A DNA stretch of 42,624 bases from Dehalococcoidales bacterium (GCA_016783245.1 JADHWY010000004.1:1-42624); one strand, 5' to 3'; shown: positions 16,521 through 25,831, counted from the first letter of the stretch. Translations and numbers: made by a program. Notes: a model not told the origin generated them from the sequence alone.

Positions 16521-17438
16521 TTATCTAAGCTTCCTGCCTGCCAGCTTCTCATAAGCCTCTCGGTATCTCCTGGCGGCAGCCTCAATAACCTCCGGTGGCA
16601 GTGTGGGGGCGGGGGGCTCTTTATTCCAGCCTGATTCGACCAGCCAGTCGCGAACCGGCTGCTTGTCATAGCTGGGCTGGGATTGACCCACGGTATATAG
16701 CCCGGCATCCCAGAAGCGGCTTGAGTCCGGGGTCAGCAGCTCATCAATAAGGATGAGTTTATTACCATCCAGCCCGAATTCCATCTTGGTATCGGCGATA
16801 ATGATGCCTCTGGCTTGAGCATATTCATGGGCATAGCTATAAATAGCCAGGGTTTTCTCCCGCATCTCCTCAGCCAGAGCTTCACCCACCAGCTTCTTCA
16901 TCTCATCCGGGCTGAGCGGCTGGTCGTGCCCAGTTTCTGCCTTGGTGGTGGGGGTGAACAGCGGTTGGGGGAATGCCTCACTCTCTTTTAGTCCTTTGGG
17001 CAAAGGCTCTCCGTTAACCGTGCCCTGCTTCTGATACTCCGCCCAGGCTGAGCCTGAGAGGTAGCCGCGCACCACACATTCTACAGGCAGGCGCGCCATT
17101 TTTTTGACAATCATAGACCGCCCCTCAAGGTAGGAGGGGTAGGGGAAACGTTTCTCGTTGGGCAGGTAGGAATCAAGTCGTTTAACATCATCAACCGCTT
17201 CGACCAGATGGTTTGGCATCAGCCCCCCGGTCTTGTTGAACCAGAAAACCGAGAGCTGATTGAGCACCGAGCCTTTATCTGGAATGCCGCAGGGCAGCAC
17301 CGAGTCAAAGGCTGAGATGCGGTCGGTAGCTACGATGAGCAGCAGGTCGCCAAGGTCATAGGTGTCTCGTACTTTGCCTCGAACGAATAATGGTAACGGC
17401 AGCTCTGTTGTTAATAATACTGATGAGTCCATGTTCAT
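16521..17438 (-). CDS. purC: Phosphoribosylaminoimidazole-succinocarboxamide synthase
   Basis: A 305-residue SAICAR synthetase that joins CAIR and aspartate with ATP in purine synthesis. Characteristic blocks are RGKVRDTYDLGD, ATDRISAFDSVLP, VECVVRGYLSGSAW and IADTKMEFGLDG, followed by LTPDSSRFW. It is longer than the ~240-residue E. coli type and matches the longer form that also occurs in yeast. ATG 17438 overlaps the purB stop by 4 bp (ATGA), and purB-purC-small ORF is the 3' end of the purine operon. Confidence 0.96.
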   Translation of the reverse strand: MNMDSSVLLTTELPLPLFVRGKVRDTYDLGDLLLIVATDRISAFDSVLPCGIPDKGSVLNQLSVFWFNKTGGLMPNHLVEAVDDVKRLDSYLPNEKRFPYPSYLEGRSMIVKKMARLPVECVVRGYLSGSAWAEYQKQGTVNGEPLPKGLKESEAFPQPLFTPTTKAETGHDQPLSPDEMKKLVGEALAEEMREKTLAIYSYAHEYAQARGIIIADTKMEFGLDGNKLILIDELLTPDSSRFWDAGLYTVGQSQPSYDKQPVRDWLVESGWNKEPPAPTLPPEVIEAAARRYREAYEKLAGRKLR

Positions 17439-18793
17439 AGTGCCTCAGGAGCCAGCCCGGTGGTGGGTTTGGCCGCCTCGAACTTCTCTCTCCACTGCGC
17501 TTCAGTTAGGCCCAGTCGCTGGAATACCTCATCTACATAGCGCAGGTAGTATTGATGGTCAAACAGCGGCTCCAGCTCTTCCGCCGGCAGGATAGCGGTC
17601 ACCTCAGGGTCAGCCTTGAGCAGGGTGAGGAATTGTTTGTTTCCCTTCCATGCCTTCATAGCGTTTCGCTGCACCAGTTTGTAGGCTTTGTCTCTGCTCA
17701 ACCCTTTGTCGATAAGGGCTAGCATTACTCGCTGGGAGAAGACCAAGCCCTTGGTAAGACCTATATTCTTTTTCATCCGTTGCGGGTAGACCTGCAATCC
17801 CTTCATCACTGAGGTGAATATGGCGAGGGAGTAATCAAGGGCAAGACAGGCATCGGGCAGGATGATACGCTCGGTGGAGGAGTGGCTGATGTCTCGCTCA
17901 TGCCACAGAGCGATATTTTCCATTGAGGTCAGGGCATAGCCTCTTATCAATCGGGCTAAGCCGCTGACTCGCTCACAAAGTTCGGGATTACGCTTGTGCG
18001 GCATGGCTGAGGAGCCCGTCTGTCCGGCACTGAAGGGCTCTTCCACCTCCCGGGTTTCAGTTCGCTGAAGTCCCCTGATCTCGGTGGCGAATTTCTCCAG
18101 CGAGCTGGCTATTAGCGCCAGGGTGGTGGTGAACTGAGCGTGGCGGTCACGTTGCAATATCTGGCTCGATACTGGAGATGGGGCGAGCTTTAATCTGGCG
18201 CATGCCTTCTCCTCAACTGCGGGGGATAGGGTGGCATAGGTACCTACCGCTCCTGAAATCTTGCCCACGGCGATGAATTTTTTGGCCTCAGAGAGCCTGT
18301 GCCTGTTGCGCTTCATCTCCTCAACCCACACCGCCAGCTTCAGACCGAAGGAGAGCGGCTCAGCGTGGACGCCGTGGGTGCGACCCATCATCACCGTGTA
18401 TTTGTGCTCTATCGCCTTCTGTGCCAATACTGCGATGAGCTCTTTAATATCCTGGATTAGAATGTCCGCTGCTTCGTCAAGCTGCAGGCTGAGGGCGGTA
18501 TCTATTACATCGGAAGAGGTGAGACCAAGGTGGATAAAGCGTGATTCCTTGCCGATGGTCTCTGATATTGCACGAAGGAAGGCAGTCATGTCGTGGTGAG
18601 TCTCTTTGAGAATCTCCTCCATGCGCTTAAGGTTAACGCGGGCTAGCTTTATCTTGGGCACAGCCTCGCGGGGAATGACACCTAACTCAGCCCATGCCTC
18701 ACAGACGGCAAACTCCACCTCCCGCCACTTGGCAAACTTGTTCTCGTCTGACCATACCCTTTTCATCTGGGGTCTGGAATATCGCTCAATCAT
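17435..18793 (-). CDS. purB: Adenylosuccinate lyase
   Basis: A 452-residue member of the fumarase/aspartase superfamily. It removes fumarate from SAICAR and from adenylosuccinate. The superfamily signature SSAMPHKRNPE and the catalytic-loop region are intact, as are GLTSSDVIDTA and MGRTHGVHAEP. It overlaps purE upstream and purC downstream by 4 bp each (ATGA), so purE, purB and purC are probably translated in a coupled manner. PurC makes the substrate of PurB, which fits the pairing. Confidence 0.97.
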   Translation of the reverse strand: MIERYSRPQMKRVWSDENKFAKWREVEFAVCEAWAELGVIPREAVPKIKLARVNLKRMEEILKETHHDMTAFLRAISETIGKESRFIHLGLTSSDVIDTALSLQLDEAADILIQDIKELIAVLAQKAIEHKYTVMMGRTHGVHAEPLSFGLKLAVWVEEMKRNRHRLSEAKKFIAVGKISGAVGTYATLSPAVEEKACARLKLAPSPVSSQILQRDRHAQFTTTLALIASSLEKFATEIRGLQRTETREVEEPFSAGQTGSSAMPHKRNPELCERVSGLARLIRGYALTSMENIALWHERDISHSSTERIILPDACLALDYSLAIFTSVMKGLQVYPQRMKKNIGLTKGLVFSQRVMLALIDKGLSRDKAYKLVQRNAMKAWKGNKQFLTLLKADPEVTAILPAEELEPLFDHQYYLRYVDEVFQRLGLTEAQWREKFEAAKPTTGLAPEAL

Positions 18794-19296
18794 TTGCTGC
18801 TTCCTTGTAATTCCCTTCTATATTTTTGGTAAGCCTCTCTTATGTTATCATACTTTAAGCCTAAAATTTCGGCAGCCAGGTAGGCTGCATTCTTAGCCCC
18901 CGCCGCACCTATCGCCACGCAGGCTACCGGTATCCCCGCCGGCATCTGGACTATGGAGTACAGGGCATCAACACCCTTTAATTCACCGCTGGCCAGGGGC
19001 ACCCCGATAACAGGCAGCATAGTCCAGCTGGCTACAACTCCGGGAAGATGAGCTGCCATGCCAGCAGCGGCGATTATGACCTCTACCCCTCGTTTTTGGA
19101 CTGATTTTCCAAACTCCCTTATCTTTTCCGGGTTGCGGTGGGCTGAGATTACCGATAATTCATAGTCAATGCCGAGCTTATGTAATACCTCCACCGTGGG
19201 ACGCATTGCTTCCGTATCCGATTTACTACCCATAACTATGGCGACTAATGGCATTTTTTCGCCCTCACTTCCTTGGCCTTTCTCTCCTTGGAGCAT
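18790..19296 (-). CDS. purE: N5-carboxyaminoimidazole ribonucleotide mutase (PurE class I)
   Basis: A 168-residue protein converting N5-CAIR to CAIR. Family marks are VAIVMGSKSD, SAHRNPEKI, AAAGMAAHLPGVVA and YSIVQMPAGIPV; the last fits class I. ATG 19296 is used because AAGGAG lies 5 nt upstream and the purD stop is 18 bp away. A second ATG at 19254 would remove a 14-residue polar extension and begins where most homologues do. The PurK partner needed by class I enzymes is not in the window. Confidence 0.95.
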   Translation of the reverse strand: MLQGEKGQGSEGEKMPLVAIVMGSKSDTEAMRPTVEVLHKLGIDYELSVISAHRNPEKIREFGKSVQKRGVEVIIAAAGMAAHLPGVVASWTMLPVIGVPLASGELKGVDALYSIVQMPAGIPVACVAIGAAGAKNAAYLAAEILGLKYDNIREAYQKYRRELQGSSK

Positions 19297-19314
19297 ATTT
19301 TCTCCTTCACCCCC

Positions 19315-20586
19315 TTATTTTGCTCTCGCTTTCAGGTCAGCGATGTCCTTACGATAATGACAGCTCTCAAAGTGAATTCGGTTGATGTTATTATAGACCT
19401 TTTCTCTGGCTTCGGCGATGGTGCTGCCGGTAGCAACCACCGTGAGCACCCGTCCCCCGTCAGTCAATACCTGCCCTTCTGAGCCTACCTTAGTTCCGGC
19501 GTGGAATACCACAATGTCTTTGTCCACAGCATTTAACCCGGTGACGGGGAAACCTGTCTGGTAGCTACCTGGGTATCCCCCCGATGCCATCACCACCCCC
19601 ACACAGGCGTCATCGCTCCATTCTATATCCATCTGGTCAAGGTTGCCATCGATTACTGCCAGCATAATATCCGCCAGGTCGGTTTTGAGCAGTGGCAGGG
19701 TAACCTGGGTCTCCGGGTCACCAAAGCGGGCGTTAAATTCCAGCGCCTTTACTCCTTTATCGGTTACCATTAATCCCCCGTAGAGGACACCCTTATAGGG
19801 TCTGCCTTCCTCAGCCATAGCCTTTGCTGCTGGTTGAAGGATGGTTTCCTTCACTGTCTGGGACAGTGTTGGGGTGAGGAAGTGGGGGGGGCTGTAGCTG
19901 CCCATGCCGCCGGTATTGGGGCCCTGGTCGTTGTCAAATACGGGTTTATAATCGCAGGCGGAGACCATAGGGATGACAGTTTTACCATCGGTAAAAGCAA
20001 AGCAGCTCATCTCCTCGCCGGAGAGGCACTCCTCAATAATTACCTTATTGCCAGCAGCACCAAAGGCTTTGGCTTCCATAATATTGGCTAGGGCGTCCGA
20101 GGCTTGCGATATGGAATCGGCTACGATTACCCCCTTCCCCGCCGCCAGCCCGTCAGCTTTGACTACAATAGGCGTTTTTTGCTGCTGGAGGTATTCCTTT
20201 GCCTGGCCATATTCAGAGAAGCTGGCGCTGTTTGCGCAGGGGATGCCGTATTTTTGCATCAGCTCCTTGGCGAATACCTTGCTTGATTCTATCTCGGCGG
20301 CAGCTTTGGTGGGGCCAAAGATAGGAATGCCTATACCTTGAAAATAGTCAACAATGCCATCGGCTAGAGGCGACTCCGGCCCGACGACGGCCAGCTCGAT
20401 ACCCTTTTCCTGGGCTACTTCGGCCAGCGACTCTATATCATTAGGCTTGATATCCAGGTTATGGGCAAGCTGAGCGGTGCCGGCATTGCCCGGGGCAGCG
20501 TAAATCTCTTTGACCTTAGGGCTCTGGGCTAGCTTCCAGACTAAAGTATGCTCCCTAGCCCCGCCGCCAATAACCAGTATTTTTAT
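19315..20586 (-). CDS. purD: Phosphoribosylamine--glycine ligase with non-canonical start
   Basis: An ATP-grasp enzyme making glycinamide ribonucleotide. The full frame spans about 423 residues, normal for PurD. It runs from IKILVIGGGAREHTLVWK (the conserved N-terminal glycine-rich strand) through KADGLAAGKGV and EFNARFGDPETQ. No ATG, GTG or TTG occurs in frame before 20259, which would delete the first 109 residues including the substrate-binding N domain. Candidate starts are ATA at 20586 or 20580, or CTG at 20577, 4-13 nt after GGGGGTGAG. An in-frame TAG precedes at 20589. The Shine-Dalgarno lies in a repeat also found before hisG. Either a rare AUA/CUG start is used or the sequence has an error. 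Confidence 0.9.
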   Translation of the reverse strand: MKILVIGGGAREHTLVWKLAQSPKVKEIYAAPGNAGTAQLAHNLDIKPNDIESLAEVAQEKGIELAVVGPESPLADGIVDYFQGIGIPIFGPTKAAAEIESSKVFAKELMQKYGIPCANSASFSEYGQAKEYLQQQKTPIVVKADGLAAGKGVIVADSISQASDALANIMEAKAFGAAGNKVIIEECLSGEEMSCFAFTDGKTVIPMVSACDYKPVFDNDQGPNTGGMGSYSPPHFLTPTLSQTVKETILQPAAKAMAEEGRPYKGVLYGGLMVTDKGVKALEFNARFGDPETQVTLPLLKTDLADIMLAVIDGNLDQMDIEWSDDACVGVVMASGGYPGSYQTGFPVTGLNAVDKDIVVFHAGTKVGSEGQVLTDGGRVLTVVATGSTIAEAREKVYNNINRIHFESCHYRKDIADLKARAK

Positions 20587-20590
20587 CTAC

Positions 20591-20660
20591 CTCACCCCCT
20601 GTGTCCCCCTCTCCTATCAAGGAGAGGGGGAAGGTTTTATAAGAGGGGTTTCACCCCTCT
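20591..20660 (-). repeat. Two-hairpin dispersed repeat, copy 2, upstream of purD
   Basis: Read on the minus strand it has the same order as the copy before hisG. Hairpin AGAGGGGT/ACCCCTCT (20642-20660) is followed by the identical 10-bp stem CCCCCTCTCC/GGAGAGGGGG (20605-20630). The tail ACACAGGGGGTGAG then ends at 20591, just before the purD start region. Similarity to copy 1 continues a few bases further (GTGGATAAA versus GTAGATAAA). The loops differ, so the stems are conserved as structure. No gene was found in 20661-20710, which has a short AGTCC/GGACT hairpin. Confidence 0.75.
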
Positions 20661-20710
20661 AGGACTCCTCGCTTATATGGTAAGTCCCTTCGGACTCACT
20701 ATGATTAACA

Positions 20711-21166
20711 TCATCCTGTTAAGTGTTTCCAAGCATTACAATATTCCTTAAGTAATTCACGACGTGGCTGGTCGTCTCCTCTCCTTTTTGCTTTCAGGTC
20801 CAGCCTGCGATGCGTCCACAGCTGCCCCTGGCTGTTCTGCCATTCCCCGATCTTCGTAGAATATTCAACAAAGATGTCGCCTGGGAAAATCCAGACTTCT
20901 GGGTTTTCTTGAGATTCCGACATATCGACCCATACGATGACAAGTCTTTGCCGTAGTTGCGGGTCGTCAGCAACCCACACAGTTGGACTCCACCCTTCCT
21001 CAGTCATTTTGACCTGTATCTCCAGATATGTCCCATCCTGCTTTCTTATTAAAGCGTCAATTCCTATATCTATAACTGGAAGATAAAGGTCAACCCCTCT
21101 ACTAATCAGTTCGCTAAAGACAAAAAATTCAGCACGCTTTCCTTTTTGTTGGCTTGTACGCTTCAT
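20711..21166 (-). CDS. Hypothetical protein with PD-(D/E)XK nuclease-like motif
   Basis: A 151-residue protein located between guaA (12 bp upstream) and purD. The N-terminal half reads KGKRAEFFVFSELISRG, then IDIGIDALIRK and YLEIQVKM. This spacing of Glu, Asp and E-x-Q-x-K is typical of PD-(D/E)XK nuclease-like folds. Homologues of this type are often annotated as group I intron endonuclease-like or DUF4365-like; I cannot confirm which. The C-terminal half has many Trp residues (IVWVDMSE, VWIFPGD). A nuclease fold inside a purine operon is out of place and suggests insertion, though it lies on the same strand and in tight spacing. Confidence 0.65.
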   Translation of the reverse strand: MKRTSQQKGKRAEFFVFSELISRGVDLYLPVIDIGIDALIRKQDGTYLEIQVKMTEEGWSPTVWVADDPQLRQRLVIVWVDMSESQENPEVWIFPGDIFVEYSTKIGEWQNSQGQLWTHRRLDLKAKRRGDDQPRRELLKEYCNAWKHLTG

Positions 21167-21178
21167 TGCTACTATTTC

Positions 21179-22867
21179 CTACTCCCACTCTATGGTTGAT
21201 GGGGGTTTGGAGGTTATATCATAGACCACCCGGTTTACCCCGGCGACTTCGTTGACGATGCGACTGGAGATGCGAGCCAGAAGGTCGTAGGGAAGGCGTG
21301 CCCAGTCGGCGGTCATGGCATCCTCGCTGGTGACGGCGCGGATAGAGACCAGGTAGCCGTAGGTTCTAAAGTCCCCCATCACCCCCACGCTTCTAACATC
21401 GGTGAGTATGGCAAAGCTCTGCCACAGGTGATGATATAGCTTTGCCTTCTTAATCTCGTTCATCACAACCCAGTCGGCATTGCGCAGTATCTCCAGCTTT
21501 TCCTTGGTCACCTCACCGATGATGCGGATGGCGAGACCTGGACCGGGGAAGGGCTGCCGCCACACCATCTCTTCAGGGAGACCCAGCTCCAATCCCACCT
21601 GGCGTACCTCATCCTTAAACAGGTAGCGCAGCGGTTCGATAAGATTGAGGGTCATCTTGGCCGGCAGACCACCCACATTGTGGTGGGTCTTAATTTTAGC
21701 TGAGGCTTTGCCTGATGAAGCACTCTCGATAACATCAGGATACAGGGTCCCCTGAGCGAGAAAATCAACCTTGCCTATCTTCTTCGCCTCCTCCTCAAAC
21801 ACCTTAATAAACTCCTCGCCAATAACCCTGCGCTTCTTCTCCGGGTCTGTTACTCTTTTTAGTCGCTTGAGGAATCTTTCACTGGCGTCAACATAGATGG
21901 TATTCATTCCCAGATTGAGTCGAAAGACATTGAGGGTTCTCTCCGCCTCTTCGCGGCGTAGCAGCCCATTATTGACAAAGATGCAGGTAAGCTGATTGCC
22001 AACGGCTCGGTGGATGAGGGTAGCCACTACTGATGAATCAACCCCACCGGAGAGGGCATTGATGACCTTGCCTTCGCCCACCTGTTTTTTGATGTTATCC
22101 AGGCTTTCATTGATAAAGTTGCCCATGGTCCAGTTTCCCTGGCAGCCACAGACCCGGCGGGCGAAATTCTTCAGTATAGCCTTCCCCTGGGGGGTATGTG
22201 CCACCTCGGGGTGAAACTGGAGGCCAAATATCCCTTCGTCATTGCCTATGACAGCAAAGGGGGAATTCTCAGTATAGGCTAGGGCAGTGAAACCGGGGGG
22301 CATTTCTTCAATCCGGTCGCCGTGGCTCATCCATACCGGAGAGGAGGAAGATAAATCAGCGAATAGGGGTGAATCTACATTGCTGATATGAAGAAGGCAG
22401 TGTCCGTACTCGTGCTTGGCGGCGGGGGCGACCTGTCCTCCCAGCTGTTTGGTAATGACTTGCATCCCGTAACATATGCCTAATACCGGCAGATGGCTTT
22501 CATAAATATAGGCTGGTGCTAGAGGGGCATCCGGCTCGTAAACACTGGCTGGCCCTCCGGAGAGGATAAATCCCTTGGGGTTCAGGGGGGCTATCTTTTC
22601 CCAGGGAGCATCATGCGGTACCAGCTCGCAGTATACCTGGCACTCTCGTATTCGCCGGGCGATAAGCAGGCTGTATTGCGAGCCGAAATCGATGACAATT
22701 ATAGCTTCACGCTCGGCACCGGATATAGCCTCCTTTGTTGCCAGAGGCTGCTCGCCACCCAGCTCCTTAGCAATCTCCAAATAGGTGGAGACCTCGATAT
22801 CACTGCTGGTGGTGATGCGGTGGCTACTGTTTGCCGCCTGTTTTGATTTATCCGTTTTCTTAGCCAT
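21179..22867 (-). CDS. guaA: GMP synthase (glutamine-hydrolysing)
   Basis: GMP synthase converts XMP to GMP using glutamine and ATP. The class I glutamine amidotransferase domain (from about residue 55) has the nucleophile segment VLGICYGMQ and FHPEVAHT. The ATP-pyrophosphatase domain has the P-loop [14 protein letters not shown]. The C-terminal dimerisation domain ends in the typical [10 protein letters not shown]. The N-terminus has an unusual ~50-residue polar extension before [14 protein letters not shown] 22867 (MAKKTDKSK) is chosen; an in-frame ATG at 22888 adds 7 residues but has no Shine-Dalgarno and abuts a possible -10 (TATAAC). It is the first gene of the minus-strand purine operon, diverging from tsaC. 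Confidence 0.96.
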   Translation of the reverse strand: MAKKTDKSKQAANSSHRITTSSDIEVSTYLEIAKELGGEQPLATKEAISGAEREAIIVIDFGSQYSLLIARRIRECQVYCELVPHDAPWEKIAPLNPKGFILSGGPASVYEPDAPLAPAYIYESHLPVLGICYGMQVITKQLGGQVAPAAKHEYGHCLLHISNVDSPLFADLSSSSPVWMSHGDRIEEMPPGFTALAYTENSPFAVIGNDEGIFGLQFHPEVAHTPQGKAILKNFARRVCGCQGNWTMGNFINESLDNIKKQVGEGKVINALSGGVDSSVVATLIHRAVGNQLTCIFVNNGLLRREEAERTLNVFRLNLGMNTIYVDASERFLKRLKRVTDPEKKRRVIGEEFIKVFEEEAKKIGKVDFLAQGTLYPDVIESASSGKASAKIKTHHNVGGLPAKMTLNLIEPLRYLFKDEVRQVGLELGLPEEMVWRQPFPGPGLAIRIIGEVTKEKLEILRNADWVVMNEIKKAKLYHHLWQSFAILTDVRSVGVMGDFRTYGYLVSIRAVTSEDAMTADWARLPYDLLARISSRIVNEVAGVNRVVYDITSKPPSTIEWE

Positions 22868-22942
22868 CTCTATGCCAAAGATTACCATTGTGTTATACTG
22901 TCGTCAAGACAAAAAATCATTCCCATCTGGATAATCAGGGCA

Positions 22943-23587
22943 ATGTGTGATAAGCTGCCTTCAAATATTCAACAACAGATAAAACAGGGTATTTCTGTCC
23001 TCAAGAGGGGGGGCGTAGTTGCCTTCCCCACCGATACTGTTTACGGGCTGGGGGCTTGCGCTGGTGATGAACAGGCAGTGGAGCGGGTTTATGAGCTAAA
23101 GAAGCGGTCGAGGGATATGGCGCTCCCGTTACTGCTGGGAAATACTGCGCAGATAGGTATGGTCGCTGAGAATGTGTCGCAGATTGCCTGGCTTCTAATT
23201 CGCCGCTTTCTGCCCGGTGCCCTAACCCTGGTTCTGTCTAAGTCCGCTGCGCTCCCTGATATTATCACTGCCGGGGGCGGAACTGTAGCTGTGCGCATTC
23301 CTGCCCACCCTGTCCCTGTTGCCCTGAGTGAAGGTATCGGGGCACCTATTGTAGGCACCAGCGCTAATCTGAGTGGTAAACCCAGCGCCCTGACTGCTGA
23401 TGATGTCTATTCCCAGTTTGGCGATAAAATAGACCTGGTTATTAATGGTGGCAGATGCTCGGGAGGGAAAGAATCCACCATAGTGGATGCGACCGGGGAA
23501 CCCCCCGTCATTTTGCGGGAGGGTGCTATAGCCAGGGAAGAACTGGAGCAGATATATGAGGGGATTGCTCTTGGAGAAGGAGGCTGA
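22943..23587 (+). CDS. tsaC: L-threonylcarbamoyladenylate synthase (Sua5/TsaC family)
   Basis: A 214-residue YrdC-fold protein that makes threonylcarbamoyl-AMP from Thr, bicarbonate and ATP for the t6A37 modification of ANN-decoding tRNAs. Diagnostic segments are VVAFPTDTVYGLG, ELKKRSRDMALPLLL (KxR region), RFLPGALTLVL, VAVRIPAHP and GTSANLSGKPS. It lacks the extra C-terminal Sua5 domain, so it is the short TsaC type with a modest extension. Its stop abuts the rpiB start codon with no gap, so the two are coupled. It is transcribed divergently from guaA. Confidence 0.94.
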   Translation: MCDKLPSNIQQQIKQGISVLKRGGVVAFPTDTVYGLGACAGDEQAVERVYELKKRSRDMALPLLLGNTAQIGMVAENVSQIAWLLIRRFLPGALTLVLSKSAALPDIITAGGGTVAVRIPAHPVPVALSEGIGAPIVGTSANLSGKPSALTADDVYSQFGDKIDLVINGGRCSGGKESTIVDATGEPPVILREGAIAREELEQIYEGIALGEGG

Positions 23588-24025
23588 GTGTTGCGTATTG
23601 CCATCGGCTGCGACCACAAGGGGTTGAATACCAAGCAATTTATTATCTCGCTGATAGATAAGAAGGGGCATACCTATCAGGACTTTGGCTGTTATACCGC
23701 TGAGTCGGTGGACTACCCTGATATTGCCCAGAAGGTAGCTGAAGCGGTAGCCAACGGCTCTACTGAGCCAGGTATCTTGATATGCGATACTGGCATTGGT
23801 ATGAGCATTGCCGCTAATAAGGTTAAGGGAATCAGGGCTGCTCTGTGCCACGATGCTTTCAGTGCCCGTTGCGCTCGACAGCACAATAATGCCAACATTC
23901 TCTGCCTGGGGGCAGAGCAGAAACAGGATACTGTCCGGGATATAATTGAGGCCTTTCTTGCCACCGATTTTGAGAGGGGAAGACACTCGCGCCGGGTGGA
24001 TAAGATAATAGCCATGGAGGAGTAA
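23588..24025 (+). CDS. rpiB: Ribose-5-phosphate isomerase B
   Basis: A 145-residue RpiB/LacAB-family protein interconverting ribulose-5-phosphate and ribose-5-phosphate. Visible marks are IAIGCDHKG at the N-terminus, DYPDIAQKVA, the phosphate-binding loop ICDTGIGMSIAANK with its catalytic Cys region, and GIRAALCHDAFSAR followed by HNNANILCLGA. The start is GTG 23588, immediately after the tsaC stop. In Dehalococcoidia-like bacteria it would supply PRPP precursors for the purine and histidine operons on either side, which is inference. Confidence 0.95.
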   Translation: MLRIAIGCDHKGLNTKQFIISLIDKKGHTYQDFGCYTAESVDYPDIAQKVAEAVANGSTEPGILICDTGIGMSIAANKVKGIRAALCHDAFSARCARQHNNANILCLGAEQKQDTVRDIIEAFLATDFERGRHSRRVDKIIAMEE

Positions 24026-24030
24026 TTACC

Positions 24031-24059
24031 TTGACATTAAATTGGTGCTGTGGTATTTT
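24031..24059 (+). promoter_or_regulatory. Candidate promoter for the ilv-leu operon
   Basis: A perfect -35 TTGACA (24031-24036), a 17-nt spacer and -10 TATTTT (24054-24059) begin 5 bp after rpiB. The predicted start near 24066 lies upstream of an intrinsic terminator, so transcripts must read through it to reach ilvD. Confidence 0.6.
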
Positions 24060-24096
24060 CTGTCAATGGGGGTCGATATAAGGTTTTGGGGTTATT

Positions 24097-24120
24097 CCGT
24101 CCCAGAGGGGCGGTTTTTTT
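24097..24120 (+). terminator. Intrinsic terminator, possible attenuator of the ilv-leu operon
   Basis: CCGTCCC (24097-24103) pairs with GGGCGG (24108-24113), with one bulged T and an AGAG loop, followed directly by seven T residues (24114-24120). It lies between rpiB and ilvD and downstream of the TTGACA promoter. It could end the tsaC-rpiB transcript, attenuate the ilv transcript, or both. Confidence 0.7.
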
Positions 24121-24150
24121 GATTATTAAGGTGAAGAAAGAAGCAAAGGC

Positions 24151-25818
24151 ATGAAAAGCGATATGGTTAAACGGGGGGTAGAGAGGGCGCCGCACCGCTC
24201 TTTGCTACATGCTCTAGGCTGGTCGAGAGCGGAAATAGACAAGCCTTTTATCGGCATTGTCAATAGCTTCGCCGAGATTGTCCCCGGCCATATGCATCTA
24301 CGTGATATCGCTCAGGCGGTTAAAGAGGGGGTATGTAGTGGGGGTGGTGTTCCCTTTGAATTTAATACCATTGCCGTATGTGATGGCATTGCCATGAACC
24401 ACCCCGGTATGAAGTATAGCCTGCCCAGCAGGGAGATGATAGCCGACTCAGTGGAGGTGATGGCTGAGGCTCATGGCTTTGATGCCCTGGTCTTTATCCC
24501 CAATTGCGACAAAATAACCCCCGGCATGCTTATGGCGGCAGCTAGGCTGAATCTGCCGGCTCTGTTCGTTAGCGGCGGACCCATGCTGGCAGGACGCTTT
24601 AGTACTGGCGGTGAAGTCAAGAAGGTTGATCTCAGCACTGTCTTCGAGGCGGTGGGTAAGGTGACTATGGGTGAGATGAGCGAGGAGGAGCTGGAGCGGT
24701 TGGAGGAGGTTGCCTGCCCCGGTTGTGGTAGCTGCGCCGGGATGTTTACTGCCAATACTATGAATTGCCTGACCGAAGCTCTGGGAATGGGGCTATCTGG
24801 TAATGGCACTATCCTGGCTGTTGATGTCAGGCGGATACAATTGGCCAAGGAAGCAGGGCGGCAGATTATGAAACTGCTTGCCAGCGACATTCGCCCCCGA
24901 GACATTATAAATAAGGATTCCATTCACAATGCCTTTATCGTAGATATGGCATTAGGCGGCAGCACTAACTCGGTTCTGCACCTGATGGCTGTAGCTCAGG
25001 AGGCAGGGGTTGATTTTTCTCTGGCGATGTTGAATGAGATAGGTAAACATGCCCCCTATTTGTGTAAGCTGAGCCCAGCGGGCAGCTATTATATTGAGGA
25101 TTTAGACCGAGCTGGTGGCATAGCCGCCGTGATGAAGGAGCTGGAGGGATTGCTAAATCTAAAGTCGATGACGGTATCAGGCAAGCCGGTAGGCGAGGTT
25201 ATCGCTGATAGCCGGGTTATGGATAGTGATGTTATCCGTCCCACTGCCAATGCCCACTCAGCCACAGGGGGTCTCGCCATCCTGTTCGGCAATCTGGCAC
25301 CGGAGGGGGCGGTGGTGAAAAGGGCAGCGGTTGTCCCTGAAATGATGGTTCATAACGGCTCAGCCAAGGTATTCAACTCTGAAGAAGAGGCTATAGCGGC
25401 TATTATGGGCAGCGGGATAAAGTCGGGGGATGTGGTGGTTATTCGCTATGAGGGACCTAAGGGAGGCCCGGGAATGAGAGAGATGCTCACTCCTACCTCG
25501 GTCCTGAGCGGTATGGGTATGGATAAGGAGGTAGCCCTGATAACCGATGGGCGCTTTTCCGGGGCAACCCGTGGTGCCGCTATTGGTCATGTCTCCCCTG
25601 AGGCGGCTAGACGGGGTCCTATTGCTGCCTTAACCGATGGCGATATAATTAAGATAGACATCCCCAATTATAGGCTCGATGTTGAGCTCGGTGATAAAGA
25701 GATAAGTGAGCGTTTAGCCCGGTTAGCTGAGTTTGAACCCAGGGTGAAGGCAGGCTATCTCAGGCGCTATGCCGAGATGGTATCCTCCGCTAACATCGGG
25801 GCGATATTCCGTGAATGA
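24151..25818 (+). CDS. ilvD: Dihydroxy-acid dehydratase
   Basis: A 555-residue iron-sulfur dehydratase for the third common step of valine and isoleucine synthesis. Cysteines for the cluster appear in [13 protein letters not shown] and [19 protein letters not shown], which are the family signatures. [22 protein letters not shown] near the C-terminus is also typical. It is the first gene of the branched-chain operon. The ATG at 24151 lies 31 nt after the leader terminator and has only a weak purine-rich Shine-Dalgarno. ilvB follows after 13 bp. Confidence 0.97.
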   Translation: MKSDMVKRGVERAPHRSLLHALGWSRAEIDKPFIGIVNSFAEIVPGHMHLRDIAQAVKEGVCSGGGVPFEFNTIAVCDGIAMNHPGMKYSLPSREMIADSVEVMAEAHGFDALVFIPNCDKITPGMLMAAARLNLPALFVSGGPMLAGRFSTGGEVKKVDLSTVFEAVGKVTMGEMSEEELERLEEVACPGCGSCAGMFTANTMNCLTEALGMGLSGNGTILAVDVRRIQLAKEAGRQIMKLLASDIRPRDIINKDSIHNAFIVDMALGGSTNSVLHLMAVAQEAGVDFSLAMLNEIGKHAPYLCKLSPAGSYYIEDLDRAGGIAAVMKELEGLLNLKSMTVSGKPVGEVIADSRVMDSDVIRPTANAHSATGGLAILFGNLAPEGAVVKRAAVVPEMMVHNGSAKVFNSEEEAIAAIMGSGIKSGDVVVIRYEGPKGGPGMREMLTPTSVLSGMGMDKEVALITDGRFSGATRGAAIGHVSPEAARRGPIAALTDGDIIKIDIPNYRLDVELGDKEISERLARLAEFEPRVKAGYLRRYAEMVSSANIGAIFRE

Positions 25819-25831
25819 GGGGGCTACTATT

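Noticed and set aside
20548-20751. A plus-strand ORF over the repeat near purD
   Set aside because: It translates the GC-rich repeat hairpins and overlaps the purD start on the other strand; there is no coding evidence.
23222-23986. A 254-codon minus-strand ORF across tsaC and rpiB
   Set aside because: It spans two well-supported genes on the other strand and shows no recognisable domain.
24066-24122. An 18-codon leader peptide before ilvD that overlaps the terminator
   Set aside because: It has only two Val and one Ile, no run of branched-chain codons and no Shine-Dalgarno; it may be chance.
25769-25831. N-terminal extension of IlvB inside ilvD
   Set aside because: The 21 extra residues lie in the ilvD coding end, and ATG 25832 has its own Shine-Dalgarno and fits family length.
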